This document shows positions 35,171 to 44,190 of a DNA stretch of 64,000 nt, piece after piece. Location of the stretch: NCBI GenBank assembly GCA_947495555.1, contig CANLZI010000001.1:1836861-1900860 (forward strand), given 5' to 3'. Origin of the DNA: an uncultured Erythrobacter sp. (GTDB lineage: Bacteria > Pseudomonadota > Alphaproteobacteria > Sphingomonadales > Sphingomonadaceae). Below the pieces are notes generated by a model that worked only from the letters and a program-made list of their open reading frames with translations, had not been told where the DNA came from and did no database searches. Positions within the stretch are counted from its first letter, which is position 1. Each line of letters begins with the position of its first letter. Made by a program: the position numbers and the translations under genes.

Positions 35171-36196
35171 ATGACCAAGCTAATCATCCAGATACCATGC
35201 CTCAACGAGGCCGCCCATCTGCCCGAAACGCTAGCAGCGTTGCCACGAAAGATCGACAGTATTTCCGATATTGAAGTGCTCGTCATCGACGATGGCAGCA
35301 ACGATGATACGGCTGGCGTCGCCCGTCGTCATGGCGTTCAGCATATCGTGCGTCATCGGACGAACCGCGGATTGGCGGCGGCGTTTCGCAGTGGTCTCGA
35401 TCATTCCTTGCGTGCTGGGGCAAACATCATCGTCAACACTGACGCCGATGGGCAGTATGTTGGAGCAGATATCGCCAAGCTCGTTGGGCCGGTTGTTCGC
35501 GGCGAAGCAGATATCGTGATCGGCGACCGCGGCGTGCGGGACAACGAGCATTTTGGACCTGTCAAGCGCACACTGCAGCGCTTGGGCAGTTCAATCGTGC
35601 GACGTCTTTCCCGCACCGAAATCACCGATGCGGTCAGCGGGTTTCGGGCGATTAGCCGTTCTGCTGCACAACAGATCCATATCACGACCGATTTCAGCTA
35701 CACGACCGACATGTTGATACAGGCCGGCCGCAAGCGGCTGGCGGTTGCCAGCGTTCCCGTTGGAACCAATGCGGCGGCGCGTCCGTCGCGTCTCTTCAAG
35801 TCGATCCCGAGCTTCATCACCAATACCGGGATGACGATGGTTCGCGCCTACTTGACCTACAACCCGCTGCGCTTTTTCGTTGGCATTGGGGCACTGGCAT
35901 TTATCCTGGGGTCCCTCCCGATCGCACGCTTCTTGTGGTTCTGGTTTCAGGGCGATGGGGCGGGCCACCTGCAGTCGCTTGTCCTTGGCGCATCCGTGGT
36001 CATCCTGGGCTTGCTCATCACCATCCTTGGTCTGCTGGCGGACTTGATCGGGGCTAATCGCAGGCTCATCGAATCCGCGTTGCAGAAGATCAGCAAGGTT
36101 GAAGAGCAACTAGGGCAGAAGGATCCGCCGCGCTCAAAGGTTGAGGCATCGGCCGACACCGACCAGAAATCCAGCTCCGCTGGCAGCGCCCAATGA
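35171..36196 (+). CDS. Polyprenyl-phosphate glycosyltransferase family 2 (DPM1-like)
   Basis: 341 residues: cytosolic GT-A domain with IPCLNEAAHLPETL, VIDDGSNDDT and the donor-metal motif TDADGQY, then two C-terminal membrane helices (about 235-260 and 275-300) and a charged tail. It probably links a sugar from a nucleotide donor to undecaprenyl phosphate. AGAGG precedes the ATG. It overlaps the next gene by four bases (ATGA), suggesting that the GT-C-like membrane protein uses its product. Confidence 0.85.
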   Translation: MTKLIIQIPCLNEAAHLPETLAALPRKIDSISDIEVLVIDDGSNDDTAGVARRHGVQHIVRHRTNRGLAAAFRSGLDHSLRAGANIIVNTDADGQYVGADIAKLVGPVVRGEADIVIGDRGVRDNEHFGPVKRTLQRLGSSIVRRLSRTEITDAVSGFRAISRSAAQQIHITTDFSYTTDMLIQAGRKRLAVASVPVGTNAAARPSRLFKSIPSFITNTGMTMVRAYLTYNPLRFFVGIGALAFILGSLPIARFLWFWFQGDGAGHLQSLVLGASVVILGLLITILGLLADLIGANRRLIESALQKISKVEEQLGQKDPPRSKVEASADTDQKSSSAGSAQ

Positions 36197-37782
36197 CAAA
36201 TGTTGCGCCGGCCGGGAGCGCGCCAGAAAACGAAGCGGGTGCGCCACCCACGCGGTATGTCAAAAAGTCGTTGCAGTCAGCTGCACTCCTCTATTCGCTT
36301 CCCATGCTCGCCGCTTTTTGCGCAGTGCTTTTCTACACGCAGTTCTGGCTCTCTCACGACGTAAGTTGGTATCTCATTGCGACCCGCAAGTTCATTGAGG
36401 GCCAACGCCTTTATATCGACATCATCGAAATCAACCCGCCACTCAATTTTTATCTGACAATTCCGGCCCTCCATCTTTCTGATTGGACCGGCGTATCTGA
36501 AACTGTCGGCTACGTTGTCTACACTAGTGCCATTGGAGCGCTATCCGGGCTTTGGTTGATGCGCCTGACTCTGCGTGCAGCAATCGACCAAGCGCAAAAG
36601 GCCATATTGATAGGCGGTGGTTTAGTCGGTCTGTTTCTCCTTCCCATAGGCGAATTCGCCCAGCGCGAGCACCTGCTCCTGCTCTTTGCGCTACCTTATT
36701 TGTATTGCGCGTTGCTTGGGGACGACAAGTTGCAGTTATCCGCTACAGAGCGGATTCTGCTCGGTCTGACAGCCACCTTCGGCCTTGCTCTCAAGCCGTA
36801 TTTTCTTCTAATACCGGCAGCCATCGTTTTGGTCGGATCCTTCAAAAAACTCTTTCGGCGTATTTTTGCGCTGGAGAACCTGGGCCTCGCCATTGGCTTG
36901 ATCTCATACGCTGGTTTTGTGGTGATCATCCATCCTGAGTACTTTTCCGATGTCCTCGGAGTAGCACCGAAAGTCTACGGTGTTTACGGCGAACCAGCCA
37001 AGGCCGTGCTATTGCGATCCGAGTTGATCGCATTGCTGATGTTGATGGTGCTCTATTTTCTGAAGGGGGCACCTCGAGACAGGATCAGCGGGCGGCTGAC
37101 TGCCGCATCGTTTGGGGCGCTACTCGCGTATCTTATCCAATTCAAAGGTTGGGACTACCAGGCCATTCCGCTTGCGCACTTTGTGTCACTCACTGCGATC
37201 TGGGTGGCTCATGCGAAGGGCATTTTCTCTCGTCGAGAGATCCCGGCTGCCATCCTATCGCTTGCTATCGTTGCCACGACCTTGGGAGTGCATGTGCTGC
37301 CTGGCCCCTACAAGCCCGCTACAACGGAACGCTTCTCGCAGTATGTTGACCGACCTGATCGAAGAATGGTCGTCTACAGCACCAATGTCTGGGCCTCATT
37401 TCCTTTCGTGAATGCGGTCAAAGGTGATTGGTCGAGCAGGTTCCCTGCACAATGGATCGTGCCTGGCGCCTATCAAGCGTTAAAGTCGACAGATTGCGAT
37501 GCGCTGCCGGCACGATGCCTGGAATACGAAGAGATCTTGTTTGATGTACGAAAAGCCAACGTCGAGGATTTCTTGAGATATCGCCCGGAGCTGGTCTTTG
37601 TCGATGTTCGCGAGCAGAAAAGCTATTTTGGAGGGGTGCCGTTTGACTACATCCAGTTCCTCAGAGAAGAGCCGTCGTTCGGAGAAGCATGGTCGAAGTG
37701 TAAGAAGATAGGTTCGGTCGGAGCGCCTGGTTACGAAGTCTGGCAGTGCGGTGATACAAAGGGAAAAGAGCAAACCTTATGA
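36193..37782 (+). CDS. GT-C-like polytopic membrane protein
   Basis: 529 residues, around ten to eleven hydrophobic helices, no signal peptide. The first extracytoplasmic loop holds SHDVSWYLIATRKFIEG and IEINPPLNF, the acidic residue and following pattern typical of GT-C enzymes that use polyprenyl-phosphate sugars. The soluble end (about 430-529) contains several Cys and Tyr and would face the periplasm. It is coupled to the GT2 gene upstream and the second GT-C gene downstream. Specific sugar and acceptor unknown; a DUF2029/PMT-like assignment is possible. Confidence 0.68.
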   Translation: MTNVAPAGSAPENEAGAPPTRYVKKSLQSAALLYSLPMLAAFCAVLFYTQFWLSHDVSWYLIATRKFIEGQRLYIDIIEINPPLNFYLTIPALHLSDWTGVSETVGYVVYTSAIGALSGLWLMRLTLRAAIDQAQKAILIGGGLVGLFLLPIGEFAQREHLLLLFALPYLYCALLGDDKLQLSATERILLGLTATFGLALKPYFLLIPAAIVLVGSFKKLFRRIFALENLGLAIGLISYAGFVVIIHPEYFSDVLGVAPKVYGVYGEPAKAVLLRSELIALLMLMVLYFLKGAPRDRISGRLTAASFGALLAYLIQFKGWDYQAIPLAHFVSLTAIWVAHAKGIFSRREIPAAILSLAIVATTLGVHVLPGPYKPATTERFSQYVDRPDRRMVVYSTNVWASFPFVNAVKGDWSSRFPAQWIVPGAYQALKSTDCDALPARCLEYEEILFDVRKANVEDFLRYRPELVFVDVREQKSYFGGVPFDYIQFLREEPSFGEAWSKCKKIGSVGAPGYEVWQCGDTKGKEQTL

Positions 37783-39677
37783 GCTGGGCCAAGGATCTTT
37801 GGCCGCTGGGCATCCTCCTTGTAGTGTTCTTCGGCGCGACATTTCTTTTGTCGCCAGGACAGTTTACGCTGGACGAATTCATCTACTATGCCGGAGCGGA
37901 AGCCGTTCAAAGATCGGGCAGTTTCGTTGTTCAGAATGGCGGAACCAGCCTCTCATCGGAGCAGCTTGAACTTCTGATCCTGGTGTCGGGTCCAAACGGG
38001 CTGGTGCCTCAGTATCCTATCGGAACAGCTTTACTCGGCGCCCCGCTCCTGGGCCTTTTTGGCATGCACGGATTTATCCTTGTTAACTCCATGGGCGCCG
38101 CGGTGACGGTATTCGTCTTGTACAAGATGACTGAGCGGCACTTCGGCGGTCGATCTGAAGCTTTGACTGCCTGTGCGCTTCTTCTCTGCGGCACATTCTT
38201 TCTGGAATATGCTTTTGCCATTTGGCCACATGCGGTGAGCGTCATGTGCGTGACCATCGCGATGGCTCTTCTTTTTGACAGTATCACGTCGGACCAGAGG
38301 GCAGTTTCCAATTCGCTTGGTATCGGCGTGGCAATTGGCGTGGGTATGTTATTCCGCACGGACACGGTTCTGGCAGTGCCGGCCGTCGGGCTTGCTATGC
38401 TGTTCTTCCCGAGCAACCCATTCCATCGCCTTTTCTGGATGGGTCTGGGATTTTCCCCTTTTGTCGCCGCCGCCTCCATTGGCAATTACATCAAGTTTGG
38501 AACACTTAATCCGGTCTCGTACGGCCAAGGTGCTGGCGGAGGCACATCTATAGCCGGACACCTGCCGGTTATACTCGGGCTTTTACTTGTCGGTGTAGCC
38601 ATCGTAGGCTTGTATTTCATTTGGCAGAGAATTGAGAACAAGAGGAATTTCGCGATTGCGGGCGTAATTGCGGTGCTCCTAGGTGCAATTGTCGGCTACG
38701 ATTTCACAGGGCGATATCTCCATGGGTTCTGGGGACTCGTGGTCGATGCCACAAATCTCTACGATCCACGCCCGGGCGTCGTCTACCTGCCAGATGGTAC
38801 CGTGGCTTTTTGGGGTTTGTGGAAGAAGGCGCTGGGCCAGAGCATGCCTTGGCTCGGCCTTCTGCTCGCTTCATTCTGGGGACTTCGAGATGTGGATTGG
38901 CGGATCAGGATATCGATTCTCCTTCTGGCGGCCGTTTGGAGCTTTCCTTTCTTTCCCAAGGATTGGCATGGCGGGATGGGGAGCAACATGCGGTATTTTC
39001 TGGCGCTTATTCCTTTTGCGTGCGCGATTGTGGCGAAGCTCCTCTTGGATCTCTGTCGTGCAGTCAGGGAACCCCAAAGATACCTTGTGTTGGGTGCGTT
39101 ACTAACAGTGGTCCCCGCCTTTCTCTGGGTGATTGATGACCGGAGCCAGATAGCTCATATCAACCAGTCGCTACCCACCTGGATATTTCTGATCATAGGT
39201 GTGCTCGCGTTGCTTGGTAGCGCTCCTCGTACTCAGAGCATAGGGATGAAATCTATATCGCTGATTTCCCTCGGCGGCGGGCTGGGGCTTTCTTTGACGC
39301 TGGCTATGTATGACCTCGGAAATGCACAGTGGATGCGCAATCAGTCTGTTGAATTGAGCCGGGCCTATGGCGCCCTGCCAGACCAGGCGCTCGCTTATAT
39401 CCCTGCTCGCTTTACGATTGGCTGGTCCCTTAGGAAAGGCCACTATCTGGCTTCGCCGAATACGCTTGTATCGCGAGCAACTGAAGATGCCCCTGCATTC
39501 GATTTTCAGCTGATTGAGGGCGCACTCAATCAAGACATGCGGGTGTTCATCTCCCCAGACTACGTCACTGAGGGCTTGCGAACTTATCCGGGCACGCGGC
39601 TCATCGAGTCTGAAGTTGGGCCTCAAGGCAAGAGCTTGCTCGAACTTGTGCCCGCGGAGAAAACTACCAATGGATGA
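37779..39677 (+). CDS. Second GT-C-like polytopic membrane protein
   Basis: 632 residues with about thirteen hydrophobic helices. The early loop FTLDEFIYYAGAEAV carries the Asp-Glu pair expected of the GT-C catalytic site, and GLVPQYPIGTALLGAP the next conserved turn. The C-terminal 120 residues are soluble and probably periplasmic. It overlaps the preceding gene (ATGA). Likely a glycosyltransferase that decorates the glycan outside the cytoplasmic membrane. The assignment rests on topology and loop motifs only. Confidence 0.65.
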   Translation: MSWAKDLWPLGILLVVFFGATFLLSPGQFTLDEFIYYAGAEAVQRSGSFVVQNGGTSLSSEQLELLILVSGPNGLVPQYPIGTALLGAPLLGLFGMHGFILVNSMGAAVTVFVLYKMTERHFGGRSEALTACALLLCGTFFLEYAFAIWPHAVSVMCVTIAMALLFDSITSDQRAVSNSLGIGVAIGVGMLFRTDTVLAVPAVGLAMLFFPSNPFHRLFWMGLGFSPFVAAASIGNYIKFGTLNPVSYGQGAGGGTSIAGHLPVILGLLLVGVAIVGLYFIWQRIENKRNFAIAGVIAVLLGAIVGYDFTGRYLHGFWGLVVDATNLYDPRPGVVYLPDGTVAFWGLWKKALGQSMPWLGLLLASFWGLRDVDWRIRISILLLAAVWSFPFFPKDWHGGMGSNMRYFLALIPFACAIVAKLLLDLCRAVREPQRYLVLGALLTVVPAFLWVIDDRSQIAHINQSLPTWIFLIIGVLALLGSAPRTQSIGMKSISLISLGGGLGLSLTLAMYDLGNAQWMRNQSVELSRAYGALPDQALAYIPARFTIGWSLRKGHYLASPNTLVSRATEDAPAFDFQLIEGALNQDMRVFISPDYVTEGLRTYPGTRLIESEVGPQGKSLLELVPAEKTTNG

Positions 39678-39809
39678 TTGCCAACCATGAACAACTAGCG
39701 TGGGGATTCCCAACGTAGCTTTGCTTTGATAATGGAATATTAACCATATCGCCCGCAATAGATTGGGCCAATCGGATGTGGGCCTGAGATTGCGGATCGG
39801 GGATGGGCT

Positions 39810-40799
39810 GTGCGAATAAGTGAGAAATCTGGCGAGAGGCTACGAGGAGCTGGGAGCCTGCTCGTGTCACTTGTTGTACCTGTCTTCAACGAAGCGGATG
39901 CAGTCCGACATTTCATCGACGCGGTGAATAGTGCGATCGATGAGAGTTGGCCGGACAGGGCAGAAATCCCGCAGTTTGAATTTATTTTCGTTGATGATGG
40001 CAGCGGCGACGCAACCGCCATTGTCATCCGAGAGCTGCGAAAGCGTGATCAACGTATCAAACTGGTTTCTCTGTCACGGAACTTCGGAAAGGAAGCTGCA
40101 CTCAGCGCCGGACTTCACTCCGCCACAGGCGATGCAGCTGTTCCGATGGATGTAGATTTGCAGGATCCGCCGGATCTCCTCCGCCCGATGATTGACGCAT
40201 GGCTCGAAGGAAATGTCGTCGTTAACGCCCGTCGTGCGGACCGTAGTTCAGATACGCTGCTCAAGCGCACTTTCTCTCGTCTTTTCTACCGAGCAATCAA
40301 CCTGATTTCTGATCAACCAATTGCTGATGATGTGGGCGATTTCCGTTTGTTTGATCGTGCTGCCATCGATGTACTCAACCAGATGACTGAACACACCCGT
40401 TTCAACAAAGGGCTATTCTCCTGGATCGGGTTTCAGACGAAGACCATCGAGTATGTTCGGCCGACTAGAAGCGTCGGAAAGACGAAATGGAAGCCGTTCA
40501 AGTTGATCTCTCTTGCTTTTGACGGGCTTACGTCCTCGACCACTCTACCTCTCCGAATCTGGACAGTCTTGGGTGCGCTTATCGCCCTTGGAGCGATAGG
40601 CTACGCATGCTGGCTAGTCTTCTATACGCTAACTTACGGGATTGACGTTCCTGGCTATGCCTCCTTGATGGTGGCTGTCTCGTTTCTTGGTGGCCTGAAC
40701 CTCTTCACGTTGGGCCTTATCGGAGAATACTTGAGTAAAGTAGCGATTCAGGTTCGCGGGCGCCCTCTCTATGTCGTGGCGTCCAAGGAAGGATTTTGA
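39810..40799 (+). CDS. GtrB-like bactoprenol glucosyltransferase family protein
   Basis: 329 residues, GT2. VPVFNEADAV, FVDDGSGDAT, SLSRNFGKEAALSAG and VDLQDPPDLL are the GtrB/ArnC signatures, followed by two C-terminal membrane helices. It loads a sugar onto undecaprenyl phosphate. GTG start at 39810. The downstream GtrA-like flippase and the GT-C proteins upstream complete a Gtr-type system. An 8-mer TTAACCAT, a CtrA half-site pattern, lies at 39740-39747 in its upstream region. Confidence 0.88.
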   Translation: MRISEKSGERLRGAGSLLVSLVVPVFNEADAVRHFIDAVNSAIDESWPDRAEIPQFEFIFVDDGSGDATAIVIRELRKRDQRIKLVSLSRNFGKEAALSAGLHSATGDAAVPMDVDLQDPPDLLRPMIDAWLEGNVVVNARRADRSSDTLLKRTFSRLFYRAINLISDQPIADDVGDFRLFDRAAIDVLNQMTEHTRFNKGLFSWIGFQTKTIEYVRPTRSVGKTKWKPFKLISLAFDGLTSSTTLPLRIWTVLGALIALGAIGYACWLVFYTLTYGIDVPGYASLMVAVSFLGGLNLFTLGLIGEYLSKVAIQVRGRPLYVVASKEGF

Positions 40800-41530
40800 C
40801 TTTGGACGCGTCTGCTTACCTTTCACTACGAGAGCTACAAGAGGAGCATTGGTGGTTCTCTGGTCGCCGTAAGATCATCCGAAAACTCATCGAGCAACAC
40901 CTTCCTCTATCCGGGGGGGCGAAAGTGCTCGAAGCGGGGTGCGGTTATGGCGGCAACCTACCCTTGCTTGCAGAATTCGGAGAGGTTTCCGCCTTTGAAT
41001 TCAACGAGGGCGCGCGCAGTTTCGCTAAGAGCTTCTCAGGAGTCGACGTCAGGGTAGGGTCTCTCCCTGATTCCGTGGAATTTGGCGACACTCAATTTGA
41101 CCTGATCGCCATGCTGGATGTGCTTGAACATATCGATGGCGACGTCGCTTCGCTGCGAAGGCTTAGCGATTTACTGGCTGCAGATGGACGGCTTCTCATA
41201 ACGGTGCCAGCCTTCGAATGGCTCTGGTCACCTCATGATGAACTGCACCATCACAAGCGGCGATACTCCCGGCCACAGCTAAAACGGTGCATCGAGGAAA
41301 GCGGATTGCGACCAGTTGCAATCGGTTATTTCAACTCACTACTTTTCCCGCTTGCGGCCGCCCAACGTCTTTCGTCCCGCCTCGGCCACAGGAGGCCAGC
41401 CCCAGAGACCATTCCTTCAGCGCCACTCAATATGGTTCTGGAGACGATCTTCGGATGCGAACGGTGGTTTGTTGGCAAGTCAATCCTGCCTTTTGGCTTG
41501 TCGCTTTTTGCTGTTGCAGAGCGCGCTTAG
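40796..41530 (+). CDS. Class I SAM-dependent methyltransferase
   Basis: 244 residues. VLEAGCGYGGNLPLL (motif I) and IAMLDVLEHIDGD (motif IV) mark a Rossmann-fold methyltransferase. The N-terminal EEHWWFSGRRKIIRKLI is typical of proteins found beside GtrA/GtrB in glycan clusters. The C-terminal 60 residues are hydrophobic and may touch the membrane. TTG start overlapping the GtrB stop (TTGA); the next gene starts directly after its stop codon. Substrate unknown. Confidence 0.82.
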   Translation: MTLDASAYLSLRELQEEHWWFSGRRKIIRKLIEQHLPLSGGAKVLEAGCGYGGNLPLLAEFGEVSAFEFNEGARSFAKSFSGVDVRVGSLPDSVEFGDTQFDLIAMLDVLEHIDGDVASLRRLSDLLAADGRLLITVPAFEWLWSPHDELHHHKRRYSRPQLKRCIEESGLRPVAIGYFNSLLFPLAAAQRLSSRLGHRRPAPETIPSAPLNMVLETIFGCERWFVGKSILPFGLSLFAVAERA

Positions 41531-41905
41531 ATGCAGCTTGTGCGCCAGTTGACCCTATTCGGGATTGTCGGTGTCGCTGCCACACTCATACATGTGGGCG
41601 TGGCTAGTGTGTTGCTTGTTTCAACGACCATTGACCCTTATGTGAGTAACGTAGTTGGCGCAGGGTGCGCAATGACCGTTTCCTTTTTCGGAAATGCCCG
41701 GCTGACTTTCTTGTATGAAGGTAGAGTGACGGCTGCTATCTTGCGCTTTCTTGCGCAAACCGGACTGAGCCTAGCCCTCACAACTCTCATTCTCTATTTT
41801 GTCGAAGAAAATGCCTACCCGGTTTGGACCTATGCTCTGCTGGTGACTGCCATCGTTCCGCCAATCAGCTTTCTTGTCGCAAAGAGCTGGGTTTTTCGCG
41901 CATGA
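41531..41905 (+). CDS. GtrA family flippase-like protein
   Basis: 124 residues, four hydrophobic helices; N-terminal LTLFGIVGVAATLIH and C-terminal FLVAKSWVFR are GtrA signatures, as is SFFGNARLTF. GtrA is thought to move undecaprenyl-phosphate sugars to the periplasmic face. The ATG follows the methyltransferase stop immediately. Confidence 0.88.
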   Translation: MQLVRQLTLFGIVGVAATLIHVGVASVLLVSTTIDPYVSNVVGAGCAMTVSFFGNARLTFLYEGRVTAAILRFLAQTGLSLALTTLILYFVEENAYPVWTYALLVTAIVPPISFLVAKSWVFRA

Positions 41906-41970
41906 AAGCAATGATTAGCAGTTGCATCAAGTTCCTGACCTTCGACTCTTTTGGCCTTCGTAGGGCTTAA

Positions 41971-43044
41971 GTGATGCGCATCTTGTTCGATATCGTTCAT
42001 CCGGCTGACGTGCTGTTTTTTAAACGGCCGATTGAGGCGCTCAAGGCCAGAGGAGAAGAATTGCTCATCCTGTCCAGGCGCAAGGACATTACTTGTGATC
42101 TGCTCGATGCGTTTGGTTTCGAACATACTCCAATTACAACTGCTGGAGAGGGCACTTTAGGCTTGTTGCGTGAATTGTTTTTTCGTGATCTGAAGGTGCT
42201 AAAGCACATTCTCTCCTTTCGGCCAGATGTCATGATAGGTTTCGGAGGCGTTTCGATTGCCCACGCTGGCGCGATAACAGGAGCTAAGGCGATCAGTTTT
42301 TACGACAGTGAGAATGCCACTCTCCAAACTCGGCTTACATGGCCATTCGTGTCAGCGCTTTACGTGCCAGCCTCATACTTGGGCGTCACCCCGGCCAAGC
42401 GGACGGTGCGATTGAAAGGAACAAAAGAGCTGTCTTTTCTTCATCCTAGTGCGTTTCGGCCAGACAAGGCGCTTGCGATTGCAGCGGGTCTCGACCCTGA
42501 GAAAGACAATTTCTTCATACGCTTGGTTGCCTGGCGGGCTAATCATGACATAGGTAAATGCGGTTGGAGCGAGGCACTTTTGCGCAGTGTCGTAGCAACG
42601 CTTTCCGAAAGAGGATGCGTGCACATTTCGAGCGAAGTCCCATTGCCGGATGATTTGCATGCCCTTGCATATTCAGGGCCGAAGAGTGCAGTCCACCATT
42701 TACTGGCGCATTGCCGCCTGCTCATTGGTGAAAGCGCTACCATGGCAAGTGAGGCTGCTATCCTTGGTGTTCCCGCGATCTATGCCGGCCGTGATTTTCC
42801 TGGATATGTTCGTGAGCTTGAGCGCGTGGGCCTTGTCCACAATGTTCAAAATCCCGACGAGACCAAAATGATTCTGGCAATGGACATTGCACTTTCAAAA
42901 ACCCAGCCCCGAGCACGAGCTATGAGAGATAGCTATGTTTCGAATTGTCCGGATTGGGCAGAGGCGGTCCTGCAAGCTATCGATCTCGAGATAGATAAAG
43001 ACCCCGCCCGAGGAGGCAATCAAGATGACTGTTCTCCGACCTAG
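41971..43044 (+). CDS. DUF354 family glycosyltransferase-like protein
   Basis: 357 residues with a GT-B-like fold. MRILFDIVHPADVLFFKRPI at the start, FRPDVMIGFGG near residue 90 and LIGESATMASEAAILGVPAIY near 250 define DUF354, related to UDP-GlcNAc 2-epimerases and MurG-like enzymes. Frequently found in capsule and O-antigen clusters, with no proven reaction. GTG at 41971 or ATG at 41974. Confidence 0.8.
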   Translation: MMRILFDIVHPADVLFFKRPIEALKARGEELLILSRRKDITCDLLDAFGFEHTPITTAGEGTLGLLRELFFRDLKVLKHILSFRPDVMIGFGGVSIAHAGAITGAKAISFYDSENATLQTRLTWPFVSALYVPASYLGVTPAKRTVRLKGTKELSFLHPSAFRPDKALAIAAGLDPEKDNFFIRLVAWRANHDIGKCGWSEALLRSVVATLSERGCVHISSEVPLPDDLHALAYSGPKSAVHHLLAHCRLLIGESATMASEAAILGVPAIYAGRDFPGYVRELERVGLVHNVQNPDETKMILAMDIALSKTQPRARAMRDSYVSNCPDWAEAVLQAIDLEIDKDPARGGNQDDCSPT

Positions 43045-43068
43045 GATGCCAATGGCGTTTCCTGTGTT

Positions 43069-44112
43069 ATGAAATCGAAGGCATCTCAAACCAGAAGCGG
43101 TGAAGTTCGCATTCTGCATGTCATTCGGCGACTGGATGTTTCAAGAGGCGCGGAGCGCATAGTAGCAGAACTAGTCCGGACACAGCCAAACCATGAGGTT
43201 CTAGTTTTTGATGGTGGAGATAGTTTCTACGAATTAAATACAGACAGGCAATGGATAGCTAAGGGTTTCTGGCGTGCCCTTCTATTCTGTATTGAGAACA
43301 GGAAAAAATATGGTCTATTTCATTTGCACTTGGTTCCCGCCACTTATCTAAGTCTGTTTCTTGGGCCCCAAGCGATAATCCACATCCATAGCTCCAGTTT
43401 CCCAACTTGGCACAATCCGTTAAAGCGGTTCGCCGCTTGGCTGTCCCATAGATCATCTGGCGCGAATATTGCGGCGAGCAAAGCCGCTGTGAAAGGGTTA
43501 GAAGATCGGTTGGGCGCTGTGCCAAGGATGCACATTCTGAACAACTTCGTTGCAGACATTGAATTCAAGCCCATTGCGGTAAAGGGCAAAGACAAAGCGA
43601 AAACTGAATTGCTCATGGTGGCTAGCCTCGAGCGGCCTAAGCGCCAGGACATCGTAATTGGGTCGCTAGTACACTTGCCAGATAGCTATAAACTGACGCT
43701 TGTAGGCCACGGATCGCAAGAACAGCATCTTCGCTCCATTTCAGAATCTCTTGGCGTTGCTCATCGAGTAACATTCTCAGGCGCAATTGCCGACGTGGGC
43801 AAGATGTTCGCAATGGCCGATCTATGCATCCTGATTTCCGATTGGGAGGGATATGGCTTGGTCGTGGTTGAGGCGGCTAAATTTGGCCTCCCAACTGTCG
43901 TCAACGATGTAGAAGGGCTTCGAGATAGCTGTCCAGATAGAAGGCTCATTGCACCGGGTGTCACGCCAGAGGAAATTGCGGCAAAGGTCATCGAGGCAGA
44001 CGAGATTTTGGGGGAGTCCATATTGTCGCTCCGCCTTGATGAACATTGGAAGAAGCATAGCCTCGAACTATACATACCTGAACTAAACGCTATCTACCAA
44101 AGTTGTCTCTAG
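43069..44112 (+). CDS. Glycosyltransferase family 4
   Basis: 347 residues, GT-B. N-terminal LHVIRRLDVSRGAERIVAEL, the donor-domain MVASLERPKRQDIVIG and SDWEGYGLVVVEAAKFGLP (E-x7-E) support the call. It probably adds a sugar to the second repeat unit on the cytoplasmic side. No membrane helix. 24 bases after the DUF354 gene. Confidence 0.85.
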   Translation: MKSKASQTRSGEVRILHVIRRLDVSRGAERIVAELVRTQPNHEVLVFDGGDSFYELNTDRQWIAKGFWRALLFCIENRKKYGLFHLHLVPATYLSLFLGPQAIIHIHSSSFPTWHNPLKRFAAWLSHRSSGANIAASKAAVKGLEDRLGAVPRMHILNNFVADIEFKPIAVKGKDKAKTELLMVASLERPKRQDIVIGSLVHLPDSYKLTLVGHGSQEQHLRSISESLGVAHRVTFSGAIADVGKMFAMADLCILISDWEGYGLVVVEAAKFGLPTVVNDVEGLRDSCPDRRLIAPGVTPEEIAAKVIEADEILGESILSLRLDEHWKKHSLELYIPELNAIYQSCL

Positions 44113-44190
44113 AGGGATCTTTCAATTAGCTTTTGTCCGAAACTAATAGAGAACCTTCGCTTCCGTGCAGGCGAATTTTCAAGAATTCTC

